Below the pieces are notes generated by a model that saw only the letters and a program-made list of their open reading frames with translations, ran no database searches and was not told the origin of the DNA. The position numbers and the translations under genes were made by a program. Of a DNA stretch of 7,929 nt, positions 1 through 5,313 are shown piece by piece. This DNA comes from Deltaproteobacteria bacterium (GTDB lineage Bacteria; Desulfobacterota; Desulfuromonadia; Desulfuromonadales; BM103): the NCBI GenBank assembly GCA_024636215.1, contig JAGXHL010000074.1:1-7929 (forward strand), written 5' to 3'. Each line of letters begins with the position of its first letter. The stretch's first letter is position 1.

Positions 1-157
1 CCGAAATGCAGGGCTGTTGAGAACCTTTAATTTAATCCTGTTCAAGATAATTATTTAACGCAAATTTACCGTCTGGTTACTGGTTAGCCGAAAAAATCGC
101 CATTGTGTCACCAACCTCCAAGTGATACTCTTAGACGTACAATAGGAGGTACAGCCA
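1..157. other. Upstream region of the toxin-antitoxin locus, no gene recognised
   Basis: AT-rich sequence with no supported coding region. A frame open from the left edge stops at 28-30 and is too short (nine codons) to identify as the end of a gene. A 6-bp direct repeat TGGTTA occurs at 74-79 and 81-86 (7-bp period). The Shine-Dalgarno sequence GGAGG of the antitoxin gene is at 145-149. I could not find a convincing -35/-10 pair; the antitoxin promoter and any autoregulatory operator should lie here but are not identified. Confidence 0.5.
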
Positions 158-436
158 ATGTCAAAAGCACCGAAAATTATCCCTATCTCGGATCTCCGCC
201 AAGACGCCAGCGGCGTTATCAAACGTCTATCCACTTCCCGCGATCCCCTGTTCATCACACAGCGCGGAAGAGCTGCCGCGGTGATGGTCAGCATGAATGA
301 GTACGAACAGACTCAGCATGAGCTTGAAATTCTGAGATTGCTTGCTCGTGGTGAGCGGGACATTGAGGCTGGTGTTGGCTTCGATTTGGAGGCCGTGCTG
401 GCTGAAGCGGATGCCCTGCTGGCAGAACAGCAATGA
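158..436 (+). CDS. Phd/YefM-family antitoxin
   Basis: A 92-residue protein matching the Phd/YefM antitoxin pattern. Such proteins dimerise through an N-terminal alpha/beta domain, bind their own operator, and neutralise a RelE/ParE or Doc toxin with the C-terminal helix. In the sequence, residues 5-50 hold the typical run: ISDLR near 10-14, then DPLFITQRGRAA at 29-40 and VSMNEYE at 44-50. Residues 52-92 are predicted helical and acidic, the usual toxin-binding tail. The ATG at 158 is supported by GGAGG at 145-149 with an 8-base spacer. The stop overlaps the next start as ATGA (433-436), the usual translational coupling of antitoxin to toxin. The partner reading frame is broken, so this may be an orphan antitoxin. 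Family assignment is firm; the exact subfamily is not. Confidence 0.9.
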   Translation: MSKAPKIIPISDLRQDASGVIKRLSTSRDPLFITQRGRAAAVMVSMNEYEQTQHELEILRLLARGERDIEAGVGFDLEAVLAEADALLAEQQ

Positions 437-573
437 AGATCGTCTTTACTCCATCGGCTCGCGATCAGTTTCTGCAAGCCTTGGCCTATATCCGTCGCGA
501 CAAACAGTCTGCGGCGGTTTCTTTTAGGCAGAAAGCGGAGAAAGTCCTCTCGCGTCGGAGCGATATCCGGTGA
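433..573 (+). pseudogene. ParE/RelE-family toxin, truncated by an apparent frameshift
   Basis: The frame starts at the ATG overlapping the antitoxin stop and encodes 46 residues beginning MKIVFTPSARDQFLQALAYI, the N-terminal strand and helices typical of ParE/RelE toxins, continuing to KVLSR before ending at TGA 571-573. Family members normally run about 90-100 residues, and the missing half carries the beta-sheet core. The family usually continues as something like LSRLERYP. Here the frame shifted by one base reads ERYP at 558-569, so a single-base deletion near 556-557 (CGTCGGAG where CGTCNGGAG would be in frame) is the simplest cause. Beyond about 570 no frame continues the family pattern, so the 3' half has probably also been lost or replaced. 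The product should be inactive. A sequencing error could mimic the first shift but not the missing tail. Confidence 0.75.
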
Positions 574-629
574 TTCGTCGCACAAATTCGAGGCTCGATT
601 TAGAAAAGGGGTCAGAGAAAGAGGACATA

Positions 630-1268
630 TCAATACCTTACCTTGTCACCCCAAATCTGCTTGAGACGTTGATCGCGGCCACAGTTCCAACGATAATAAT
701 TGTAACGGACGGGACTCTTTTTATAAAAGTCCTGATGATAGCTTTCCTCACCCTTGATCGGATAGAAGGTGGATGCATCCAGAATCGGTGTGACCACTTT
801 CTGGCGGGGGAACATTTCGATAGCCGCTCGTTTTGAAGCTTCGGCACTTTTTCTTTCTACCTCGTTGGCGACAAAAATGGCCGCAAGATAGCTGTGCCCG
901 CGGTCGCAGAACTGCCCGCCATCGTCGAAGGGGTCAATATTCACCCAGTAGTGATCCAGCAGCTGCTGGTAGCTGACCTTTGCAGGATCGTAGGTCACTT
1001 CGACCGCTTCATAGTGCCCGGCGTGGTTGCCGTTGTAGGTCGGGTTTTTGAGTGTGCCGCCGGTAAAGCCCGAGACAACATCGGTGACGCCGTCAAGTTT
1101 TTCAAAATCTGCTTCCATGCACCAGAAGCAGCCACCGGCAAAGATCGCTTTGGCAGTCATGGTTTTCTCCATATCCATCATCTCTGCTTTTTGATCCATC
1201 GTGCCACCAACGGCAATGCCGGTTAAGGCGACCATGCTGACGGCAATACTGAGCAATAACAATTTCAT
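630..1268 (-). CDS. msrA: Peptide-methionine (S)-S-oxide reductase MsrA, exported
   Basis: A 212-residue MsrA, which reduces the S-epimer of methionine sulfoxide in proteins using a catalytic cysteine. The catalytic motif GGCFWC is at 45-50 (nucleophile Cys47). GHYEAVEV at 84-91 and DPFDDGGQFCDRGHS at 112-126 are family signatures, and Cys196 near the C-terminus is the likely resolving cysteine. Residues 1-21 form a hydrophobic N-terminus of the Sec signal type, placing the enzyme in the periplasm. Residues 24-37, between signal and domain, contain five methionines, which is unusual. The ATG at 1266-1268 is set by AAAGGAGG 6-7 bases upstream; that Shine-Dalgarno overlaps the msrB stop codon (11-bp gap between the genes), so the two are cotranscribed and probably coupled. 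No clear terminator follows at 574-629. A cytoplasmic start at Met37 is possible but has no comparable ribosome-binding site. Confidence 0.95.
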   Translation of the reverse strand: MKLLLLSIAVSMVALTGIAVGGTMDQKAEMMDMEKTMTAKAIFAGGCFWCMEADFEKLDGVTDVVSGFTGGTLKNPTYNGNHAGHYEAVEVTYDPAKVSYQQLLDHYWVNIDPFDDGGQFCDRGHSYLAAIFVANEVERKSAEASKRAAIEMFPRQKVVTPILDASTFYPIKGEESYHQDFYKKSPVRYNYYRWNCGRDQRLKQIWGDKVRY

Positions 1269-1279
1269 CGTATCCTCCT

Positions 1280-1849
1280 TTACATGCTGGCTGCAAACTC
1301 CAGAGAGACAGAATTAATGCAGTGCCGCTTTCCTGTCGGTGCTGGGCCGTCATCGAAGACATGTCCCAGGTGACCATCACAGCGGGCGCACAACAACTCG
1401 GTGCGGGTTATGAAAAAACCGCTGTCGTCTGCGGTGGCAATATTCTCGGCAGCAACCGGGGCGGTGAAGCTTGGCCAGCCGGTTTTGGAGTCGAATTTGT
1501 CTTTTGATGAATACAGATCGAGTCCGCAGCCGGCACAGCGATAAGTTCCAGGCTCGTAATGTTTGTCGTATTTGCCGGTGTATGCGCGTTCGGTGCCTTT
1601 CTCCCTGAGCACAGAGTACTCTTCCGGGCTCAAAAGCTGTCTCCATTCAGCGGCGCTTTTAATCACTTTGTCAGTCATGACATAGGTCCCTTTTTCTACG
1701 GAGTAAACTTTGATGTGTCCGGCGGTCATTGTTGAATCGGCGGACAGGGCGGCAAGTCGTCGTGGAGAGAGAATATCCAGCGCTGCCAGAGGTATCGATG
1801 CCCCGCCAACGAATACGGCTGCACTTTTTATAAAAACTCGTCTGTTCAT
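1280..1849 (-). CDS. msrB: Peptide-methionine (R)-S-oxide reductase MsrB with a Tat-like signal
   Basis: A 189-residue MsrB, reducing the R-epimer of methionine sulfoxide. Family marks are CAGC at 105-108 and CARC at 154-157 (the four structural zinc ligands), GWPSF at 124-128, GHLGHVFDDGP at 159-169, and RHCINSVSLEF at 175-185 with the catalytic Cys177. Residues 1-37 are an export signal: N-R-R-V-F-I-K at 2-8 fits the twin-arginine consensus, followed by a mildly hydrophobic stretch to about 24 and a possible cleavage site after Ala-Leu-Ser-Ala (34-37). Tat export would fit a protein folded around zinc before transport, but Sec export cannot be excluded by eye. The ATG at 1847-1849 is preceded by AAAGGAG (1858-1864). 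It is the first gene of the msrB-msrA pair, and the upstream promoter region holds four 11-bp repeats (1971-2014). Confidence 0.95.
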   Translation of the reverse strand: MNRRVFIKSAAVFVGGASIPLAALDILSPRRLAALSADSTMTAGHIKVYSVEKGTYVMTDKVIKSAAEWRQLLSPEEYSVLREKGTERAYTGKYDKHYEPGTYRCAGCGLDLYSSKDKFDSKTGWPSFTAPVAAENIATADDSGFFITRTELLCARCDGHLGHVFDDGPAPTGKRHCINSVSLEFAASM

Positions 1850-1905
1850 TGCGACATCTCCTTTGCAGGCGTTTTACTCAACTGGTATTGATAAAGGATT
1901 TGCAT
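1846..1905 (-). other. Possible 19-codon upstream ORF ending on the msrB start
   Basis: In the msrB leader an ATG at 1903-1905 opens a 19-codon frame (MQILYQYQLSKTPAKEMSQ). Its TGA (1846-1848) overlaps the msrB ATG as ATGA, the classic arrangement for translational coupling. A purine-rich stretch with two GGATAAG copies 9 bp apart precedes it (complement at 1910-1925) and could provide weak ribosome binding. msrB has its own strong Shine-Dalgarno inside this small frame. It may be a regulatory leader peptide or chance. Confidence 0.3.
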
Positions 1906-1946
1906 TGCCCTTATCCCTCTTATCCTTTTACTTCAAAAATTTCGAT

Positions 1947-1975
1947 GTGATAGGACAATAGCAAAAAGGTGTAAA
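1947..1975 (-). promoter_or_regulatory. Candidate sigma70-type promoter of msrBA
   Basis: On the minus strand TTTACA (1970-1975, five of six matches to TTGACA) is followed by a 17-base spacer and TATCAC (1947-1952, four of six to TATAAT). Transcription would start near 1940, giving a leader of about 90 bases before msrB. The -35 element lies on the promoter-proximal 11-bp repeat, so a regulator bound to the array would touch RNA polymerase directly. An alternative -10, TATTGT, lies a few bases nearer the repeats and would suit a promoter whose -35 contact is replaced by an activator. Confidence 0.5.
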
Positions 1976-2014
1976 GTGCTGAGAAAGGTTTGGTAAAGCT
2001 TTGGTAAAGATTGG
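1971..2014. repeat. Four tandem 11-bp repeats, likely response-regulator binding sites
   Basis: Read on the plus strand the units start at 1971, 1982, 1993 and 2004: GTAAAGTGCTG, AGAAAGGTTTG, GTAAAGCTTTG and GTAAAGATTGG. The consensus is GTAAAG-N-TTTG with an exact 11-bp period, about one helical turn. OmpR/PhoB-family regulators bind head-to-tail as dimers to direct repeats with this period (for example Pho boxes, or TTAACA-type PhoP boxes). The array ends at the predicted -35 of msrBA and lies 1.2 kb from a gene for such a regulator. Binding by that regulator is inference. Confidence 0.7.
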
Positions 2015-2059
2015 TTGCAGTTGAAGGTCTATTTTTAAGGCACTCGCAAAAGCTCATGG

Positions 2060-2186
2060 GATGGCTAAGCAAAAATTTCATCCTACAAGGCTTGGTGTTT
2101 TTTCAGGGGCGAAGGCATACATGTGGTATGTCGAGGTCCTGAAAAAACGCCATAACGCCGTAGGGTAGACTTTTTGCGACGCCATC
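2060..2186. repeat. 127-bp nested imperfect inverted repeat (REP/MITE-like element)
   Basis: The whole stretch can fold into one long interrupted hairpin. Arms, from outside in: GATGGC (2060-2065) with GCCATC (2181-2186); GCAAAAA (2069-2075) with TTTTTGC (2171-2177); CCTAC (2082-2086) with GTAGG (2160-2164); GGC (2089-2091) with GCC (2157-2159); the 14-base arm 2094-2107 with 2138-2151 (one G-T wobble, centred on TTTTTTCAGG/CCTGAAAAAA); and CATAC (2116-2120) with GTATG (2126-2130) around a 5-base loop. Its right edge coincides with the stop codon of the kinase gene. It looks like a dispersed intergenic palindrome rather than a simple terminator, although it could also end or stabilise the regulator-kinase transcript. 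Confidence 0.75.
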
Positions 2187-3250
2187 TACAATGGCAGTTC
2201 AAACCAGACAATGGTCTCTCCAATAGAACTTTGCGCCCCCACTTTTCCTCCATGCGCTTCTATGAGCTGTTTGACTATGGCCAGACCGATGCCGGCGCCA
2301 CCTGCGTCGCGGGAGCGGGAGGGATCGGCGGTGAAGAATCGTTCGAAGATAAAAGGGATGTCTTTCTCGCGTATCCCAGGACCAGTGTTGACAAAAGCAG
2401 CGTGGGCAACCTGTTGGTCCGCTGTGCAGGTTATTTCAACAGAGCCACCTGCCGGGGTGTACTTCCAGCAGTTTTCCACCAGGTTACGGATTGCCTGCAG
2501 CAGCTTGTCGTGATCAGCCTGCACAATCAGATGTTCAGGGAGTTGTGTTTCGATACGAATTTGTTTCTCGTCAAAATTCATCCGGTAGAGCGTCAGAATT
2601 TCCCGGAGACATTCGATCAGGTCAACGGCCTGTCGTTTGAGAAAAGCGTGTGCGGCGTCAGCGCGGGCAAGCTGACCGAGGTCTTCGACCAGGTTGACCA
2701 GGCGCAGGTTCTCCTGCTGCAGCATGTCGAAGATCTGTTTTTCCGGGGGAATAACGCCGTCGCTCAAACCTTCCAGATAACCGCGCAGGTTGGTCAAGGG
2801 AGTACGCAGCTCATGCGCAACATCAGCGACCATCGTTTTACGCAGGCGTTCCAGCTTCTCGAGACTGTCACCCATCATGTTAAATGCCGTGCCGAGCTCG
2901 CCGATTTCGTCGCTGCGGCCAGCCTCAACCCGAGCCGTAAAATTCCCTTTGGCAATCTGGCCACTGGCTTGGCTCATCTGCACCAGAGGGCGCAAGACGC
3001 GTCTGGTCAGCAGGTAACTGAGCAGAGAGGCGAGGACCAGCGCGCCCAGACTCGCCCACAGCAGGTAACGATGCACTGCTGCAAGAAAGGCGTGGTGCGT
3101 TTCGGTCGGCGAAACCATGTACTTGTCCATCAACACCATGAAGTAGTCGGCAGCCAGCTGATCGAATGCAAACCAGATGATACCAATGATGACGCCGATC
3201 ACAGGAACGGTTGTGAACAACATCAGTTTCCAGTGTAAACGAAATCTCAT
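2186..3250 (-). CDS. Membrane sensor histidine kinase (HAMP, HisKA, HATPase)
   Basis: A 354-residue sensor kinase, partner of the regulator encoded just upstream. Order of parts: TM1 about 8-29; a short periplasmic loop about 30-62; TM2 about 63-84; HAMP about 84-135; HisKA with the phospho-accepting His146 in DVAHELRTP; N-box IRNLVEN (254-260); G1 box NTGPG (288-292); IFERFF (301-306); G2 box GGAGIGLAI (317-325). G1 has Asn where Asp is usual, but other motifs are intact and the variant occurs in active kinases, so I do not call it defective. The periplasmic loop carries Met38, Met41, Met45 and three histidines, possible redox-sensing or metal-binding residues. I chose the ATG at 3248-3250, sharing one base with the regulator stop (TGATG) and six bases behind GGGA; a GTG three bases earlier is the alternative. 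The input signal is unknown. Confidence 0.9.
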   Translation of the reverse strand: MRFRLHWKLMLFTTVPVIGVIIGIIWFAFDQLAADYFMVLMDKYMVSPTETHHAFLAAVHRYLLWASLGALVLASLLSYLLTRRVLRPLVQMSQASGQIAKGNFTARVEAGRSDEIGELGTAFNMMGDSLEKLERLRKTMVADVAHELRTPLTNLRGYLEGLSDGVIPPEKQIFDMLQQENLRLVNLVEDLGQLARADAAHAFLKRQAVDLIECLREILTLYRMNFDEKQIRIETQLPEHLIVQADHDKLLQAIRNLVENCWKYTPAGGSVEITCTADQQVAHAAFVNTGPGIREKDIPFIFERFFTADPSRSRDAGGAGIGLAIVKQLIEAHGGKVGAQSSIGETIVWFELPL

Positions 3251-3954
3251 CACGATTCCCGCTCGATAAAACGGTAGCCAAAGCCACGCACCGTCTCAAT
3301 AAATCGTGGCGCGTTGGGATCATCCGAAAGCTTCTGGCGAAGATGACCAATATGGACATCGACAACGCGGTCGACAACGGATTCACCGCGTATATAGATA
3401 TGGCTAAGCAGGTCATCGCGTGAAAATGCCTTGCCCGGTGTGCTCATCAGGGCCTGCAATAACTTGTATTCAACCGCTGTCAGGTCAACGGACTGGTCAT
3501 CAAGTGTGACGCGGCGTTTTTCCATATCGAGAACCAGGCCGTTGTGGCTGTAATATTGAATCGGCAGCGAGTTCCTTGTCGTGCGTCTCAGGATCGCCTT
3601 GACCCTCTCCACCAGTTCGCGTGGGCTGAAAGGTTTGATGACATAGTCATCCGCACCAAGTGAGAGCCCCAGCACCCGATCGATCTCTTCTTCACGCGCA
3701 GTCAATATCAAGATGGGAACATCCGAGAACCTACGGAGCTCCCGGCAGATTTCCCAGCCATCAACGTTCGGCAGCATGATATCGAGAACAACCAAGCCAG
3801 GATTCTGACGGCGAACAAATTCGAGGGCCTCGCCACCATCGTGTACCATGCGGGTTGCAAAGCCCTCTTTTTCCAGGTAGGTGGAAATCAGGGCGGCAGT
3901 ATTGCGGTCATCTTCGATGATCAGAATCGGGGCAGTTATTTTTGCAACGCTCAT
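3250..3954 (-). CDS. OmpR/PhoB-family response regulator
   Basis: A 234-residue DNA-binding response regulator. The receiver domain (about 8-123) has the acidic pair Asp15/Asp16, phospho-acceptor Asp58 in VVLDIMLP, Thr85 in ILTA and Lys107 in IKPF, so the phosphorylation site is complete. A winged-helix output domain follows (about 134-231), with LTAVEYKLL near 158-166, the recognition-helix region VVDVHIGHLRQKL at 197-209 and the terminal wing RFIETVRGFGYRF at 217-229. A weak ribosome-binding site (AAAGGG) precedes the ATG. The stop overlaps the start of the kinase gene, so the two are cotranscribed. Tandem 11-bp repeats that suit this family lie in front of msrB (1971-2014), making msrBA the best candidate target; no similar repeats occur between 3955 and 4022, so autoregulation is not supported. 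Confidence 0.95.
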   Translation of the reverse strand: MSVAKITAPILIIEDDRNTAALISTYLEKEGFATRMVHDGGEALEFVRRQNPGLVVLDIMLPNVDGWEICRELRRFSDVPILILTAREEEIDRVLGLSLGADDYVIKPFSPRELVERVKAILRRTTRNSLPIQYYSHNGLVLDMEKRRVTLDDQSVDLTAVEYKLLQALMSTPGKAFSRDDLLSHIYIRGESVVDRVVDVHIGHLRQKLSDDPNAPRFIETVRGFGYRFIERES

Positions 3955-4022
3955 TGGAACCCTTTGGCGGATGAATGGCTATGACCGATTAAGGAGATCA
4001 TCAGCTTTTTTGCTCGCAAAAA

Positions 4023-4823
4023 TTATCGACCTGGCCAAAGCTGCTTGGCAATCTTCTGGCCACTCTTGATTTGATTCAGGTTCATTTGTCTCTGCGCGAT
4101 TTCGATGTTGTCTCGAGCGATTGCAGCGCCATTTGCCTCAGCCTCAACCCAGTGTGCATAAGCATCTTCATCACTTTGCGGAACACCTCTGCCCTCAAAA
4201 TACATATTCCCCAGATTGTTTTGCGCATCAGCATCCCCTTGCGCAGCTGCCAGGCGATACCACTTCACCGCTTGCTTGTGGTCCTGTTCCACGCCTTGGC
4301 CATTTGCATACATATTGCCGAGATTGCACTGGGAAACCGCAACGCCCTGCTCAGCAGCCAGGCGATACCACATCAAAGCTTTCCGATAGCTCTGTTCCAC
4401 GCCATGGCCGTTTTCTAACATGAATCCAAGGTTGTTCTGGGCTTTTGCGTGACCTTGCTCAGCGGCTTTTCGATACCATTTCACGGCGATCTTTGGATTT
4501 TTGGGTACCTTGGCGACTTGTGAATAGATAACCCCAAGATTATTCTGTGCCTCTGCATCTCCTTGCTCGGCAGCCATGCGATACCACTTTATCGCTTCCT
4601 TATAGCTCTGTTCCACACCTTGGCCGTTTGCATACAGGGTTGCAAGATTGTTCTGGGCTGCGGCATTACCCTGTTTGGCTTCAACAAGCCAGAGTTGACC
4701 GGCTTTTTTAAAATCGTCAGCATGATAAGCCTGCCATCTATCTTTAATACCTTCAGCAATCGGCATAGACGCCAAGGCAATAAGAATGAGCACAACAAAA
4801 TGGATTTCAAGTACCTGTTTCAT
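4023..4823 (-). CDS. Exported Sel1-repeat (TPR-like) protein
   Basis: A 266-residue protein made almost entirely of Sel1-like repeats, 36-residue helix-turn-helix units that form a curved scaffold for protein-protein contacts. After a hydrophobic N-terminus (about 6-24, Sec signal or anchor), a degenerate first unit (about 28-52) leads into five units starting near 53, 89, 125, 161 and 197, each with AxAQxNLG and WYRxAAxQG marks. The second unit is divergent in its middle (VAKVPKNPK), and the last one grades into a basic C-terminal tail, about 235-266. The chosen ATG (4821-4823) has AGGAGG just upstream; a start 63 bases earlier would put this ribosome-binding site inside the gene and bury the signal peptide. 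It lies 68 bp upstream of the response-regulator gene on the same strand and could be read into it. The cellular role is unknown. Confidence 0.88.
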   Translation of the reverse strand: MKQVLEIHFVVLILIALASMPIAEGIKDRWQAYHADDFKKAGQLWLVEAKQGNAAAQNNLATLYANGQGVEQSYKEAIKWYRMAAEQGDAEAQNNLGVIYSQVAKVPKNPKIAVKWYRKAAEQGHAKAQNNLGFMLENGHGVEQSYRKALMWYRLAAEQGVAVSQCNLGNMYANGQGVEQDHKQAVKWYRLAAAQGDADAQNNLGNMYFEGRGVPQSDEDAYAHWVEAEANGAAIARDNIEIAQRQMNLNQIKSGQKIAKQLWPGR

Positions 4824-4871
4824 GGGACCTCCTGTTCGCTTCCCAACAGAACATCTCGAAACAAAAAAGGC

Positions 4872-4939
4872 GCTGATCCGCATCATGCCGGCAATAGCCC
4901 TCTATCGGCCGGTCATGTCATTGCGGTTTGATCATTAGC
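4872..4939. repeat. Interrupted hairpin in the leader of the Sel1-repeat gene
   Basis: Nested arms lie about 50 bp before the Sel1 gene start: CGCA (4879-4882) with TGCG (4922-4925), CATG (4884-4887) with CATG (4914-4917), CCGGC (4888-4892) with GCCGG (4908-4912), and ATAG (4894-4897) with CTAT (4902-4905), around the loop CCCT. GCT (4872-4874) and AGC (4937-4939) may extend it. There is no T-run on either side, so it is not a standard terminator. It may be an operator, a leader RNA structure, or a small palindromic repeat. Confidence 0.5.
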
Positions 4940-5240
4940 CCACCGTGGGGGCAGAGCTTTATGGGTTTATTGTTATCAACTTTATCAGGACGTGAACCGA
5001 GGTCAAATGCGAGAGGTCTGGTGATGCGATATAACTCAAAGACAAGGAAGCAGGCAGAGCGAAGACGGTTTTCCAGAGTCTCCAGCAAGAAAAGGGGTAA
5101 TTGTCATGGGCGTTGTTTGCAATGCAGAGTCTCTGTGGAGCCGTTAGCAATGAGGTGCCATGACTCCCAAGCTTTTGCTCTCACGGCGACTCTGCGCTAA
5201 GGCAAAAGTTTTGCGCAGACTTGGCTGACAAATATTTGTA
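4940..5240. other. Gene-free stretch with interleaved inverted repeats
   Basis: No reading frame here has a credible start, codon pattern or recognisable product. Three perfect 7-bp inverted repeats stand out: GTCATGG (5103-5109) with CCATGAC (5158-5164); CTTTTGC (5172-5178) with GCAAAAG (5202-5208); and TCTGCGC (5191-5197) with GCGCAGA (5213-5219). The last two interleave, so an RNA could form either one, or both as a pseudoknot. A 13-codon frame (5106-5147) follows a purine-rich AAAAGGGG but has no other support. The stretch may encode a small RNA or hold regulatory sites; I see no known riboswitch class. Confidence 0.35.
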
Positions 5241-5242
5241 GC

Positions 5243-5269
5243 TTGCAATCATCGATAAACTACTATAAT
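5243..5269 (+). promoter_or_regulatory. Candidate promoter for mscL
   Basis: A perfect -10 hexamer TATAAT lies at 5264-5269. The best -35 is TTGCAA (5243-5248, four of six matches) with a short 15-base spacer. The transcript would carry a leader of about 90 bases before mscL. A second -35-like TTGACA at 5311-5316 lacks a good -10 at 16-18 bases. Confidence 0.5.
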
Positions 5270-5293
5270 TCCACAGAAACAGGTAATTCCCCT

Positions 5294-5313
5294 CTTTGTT
5301 TGTGCTTTGTTTG
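5294..5313. repeat. Two CTTTGTTTG direct repeats, 11-bp period
   Basis: CTTTGTTTG occurs at 5294-5302 and 5305-5313, exactly 11 bp apart, in the mscL leader and overlapping a TTGACA hexamer (5311-5316). The spacing is that of an OmpR-family operator, but with two copies in a T-rich leader chance is a real alternative. Confidence 0.35.

Noticed and set aside
138..143. TACAAT as -10 of the antitoxin gene
   Set aside because: It would start transcription at or after the Shine-Dalgarno at 145-149, and no -35 lies 16-18 bases upstream.
584..601. Palindromic AAATTCGAG/CTCGATTT as terminator of msrBA
   Set aside because: The stem is short with a bulge and a 3-base loop, and there is no T-run on the minus strand.
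2375..2390. Asn288 in place of Asp in the kinase G1 box as evidence of a dead kinase
   Set aside because: The N-box, His146, the rest of G1 and G2 are intact, and Asn at this position is found, as I recall, in other apparently active kinases of this type.
2174..3238. Long open frame (354 codons) on the plus strand opposite the kinase gene
   Set aside because: It is the antisense shadow of a kinase with all its boxes in place; its translation has no domain pattern and no ribosome-binding site.
4006..4022. TTTTTG-CTCG-CAAAAA hairpin just after the Sel1-repeat stop as terminator
   Set aside because: The stem is nearly all A-T and not followed by a T-run on the minus strand; read-through into the regulator gene remains possible.
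4824..4886. N-terminal extension of the Sel1-repeat protein to the ATG at 4884-4886
   Set aside because: The extension has no ribosome-binding site, would bury the signal peptide, and crosses the AGGAGG that serves the ATG at 4821-4823.
4977..5060. Possible cyclic-di-GMP (GEMM) riboswitch, common in this bacterial group
   Set aside because: The conserved GGCAAACC and GCAAAGCC core elements and their stems are not present.
5106..5147. 13-codon frame after AAAAGGGG
   Set aside because: Too short to judge, with no promoter or downstream gene close enough to act as a leader peptide; only mentioned in the regional description.
4928..5200. 90-codon plus-strand frame in the intergenic region
   Set aside because: No Shine-Dalgarno, arginine/serine-rich composition typical of random frames, and no recognisable family.
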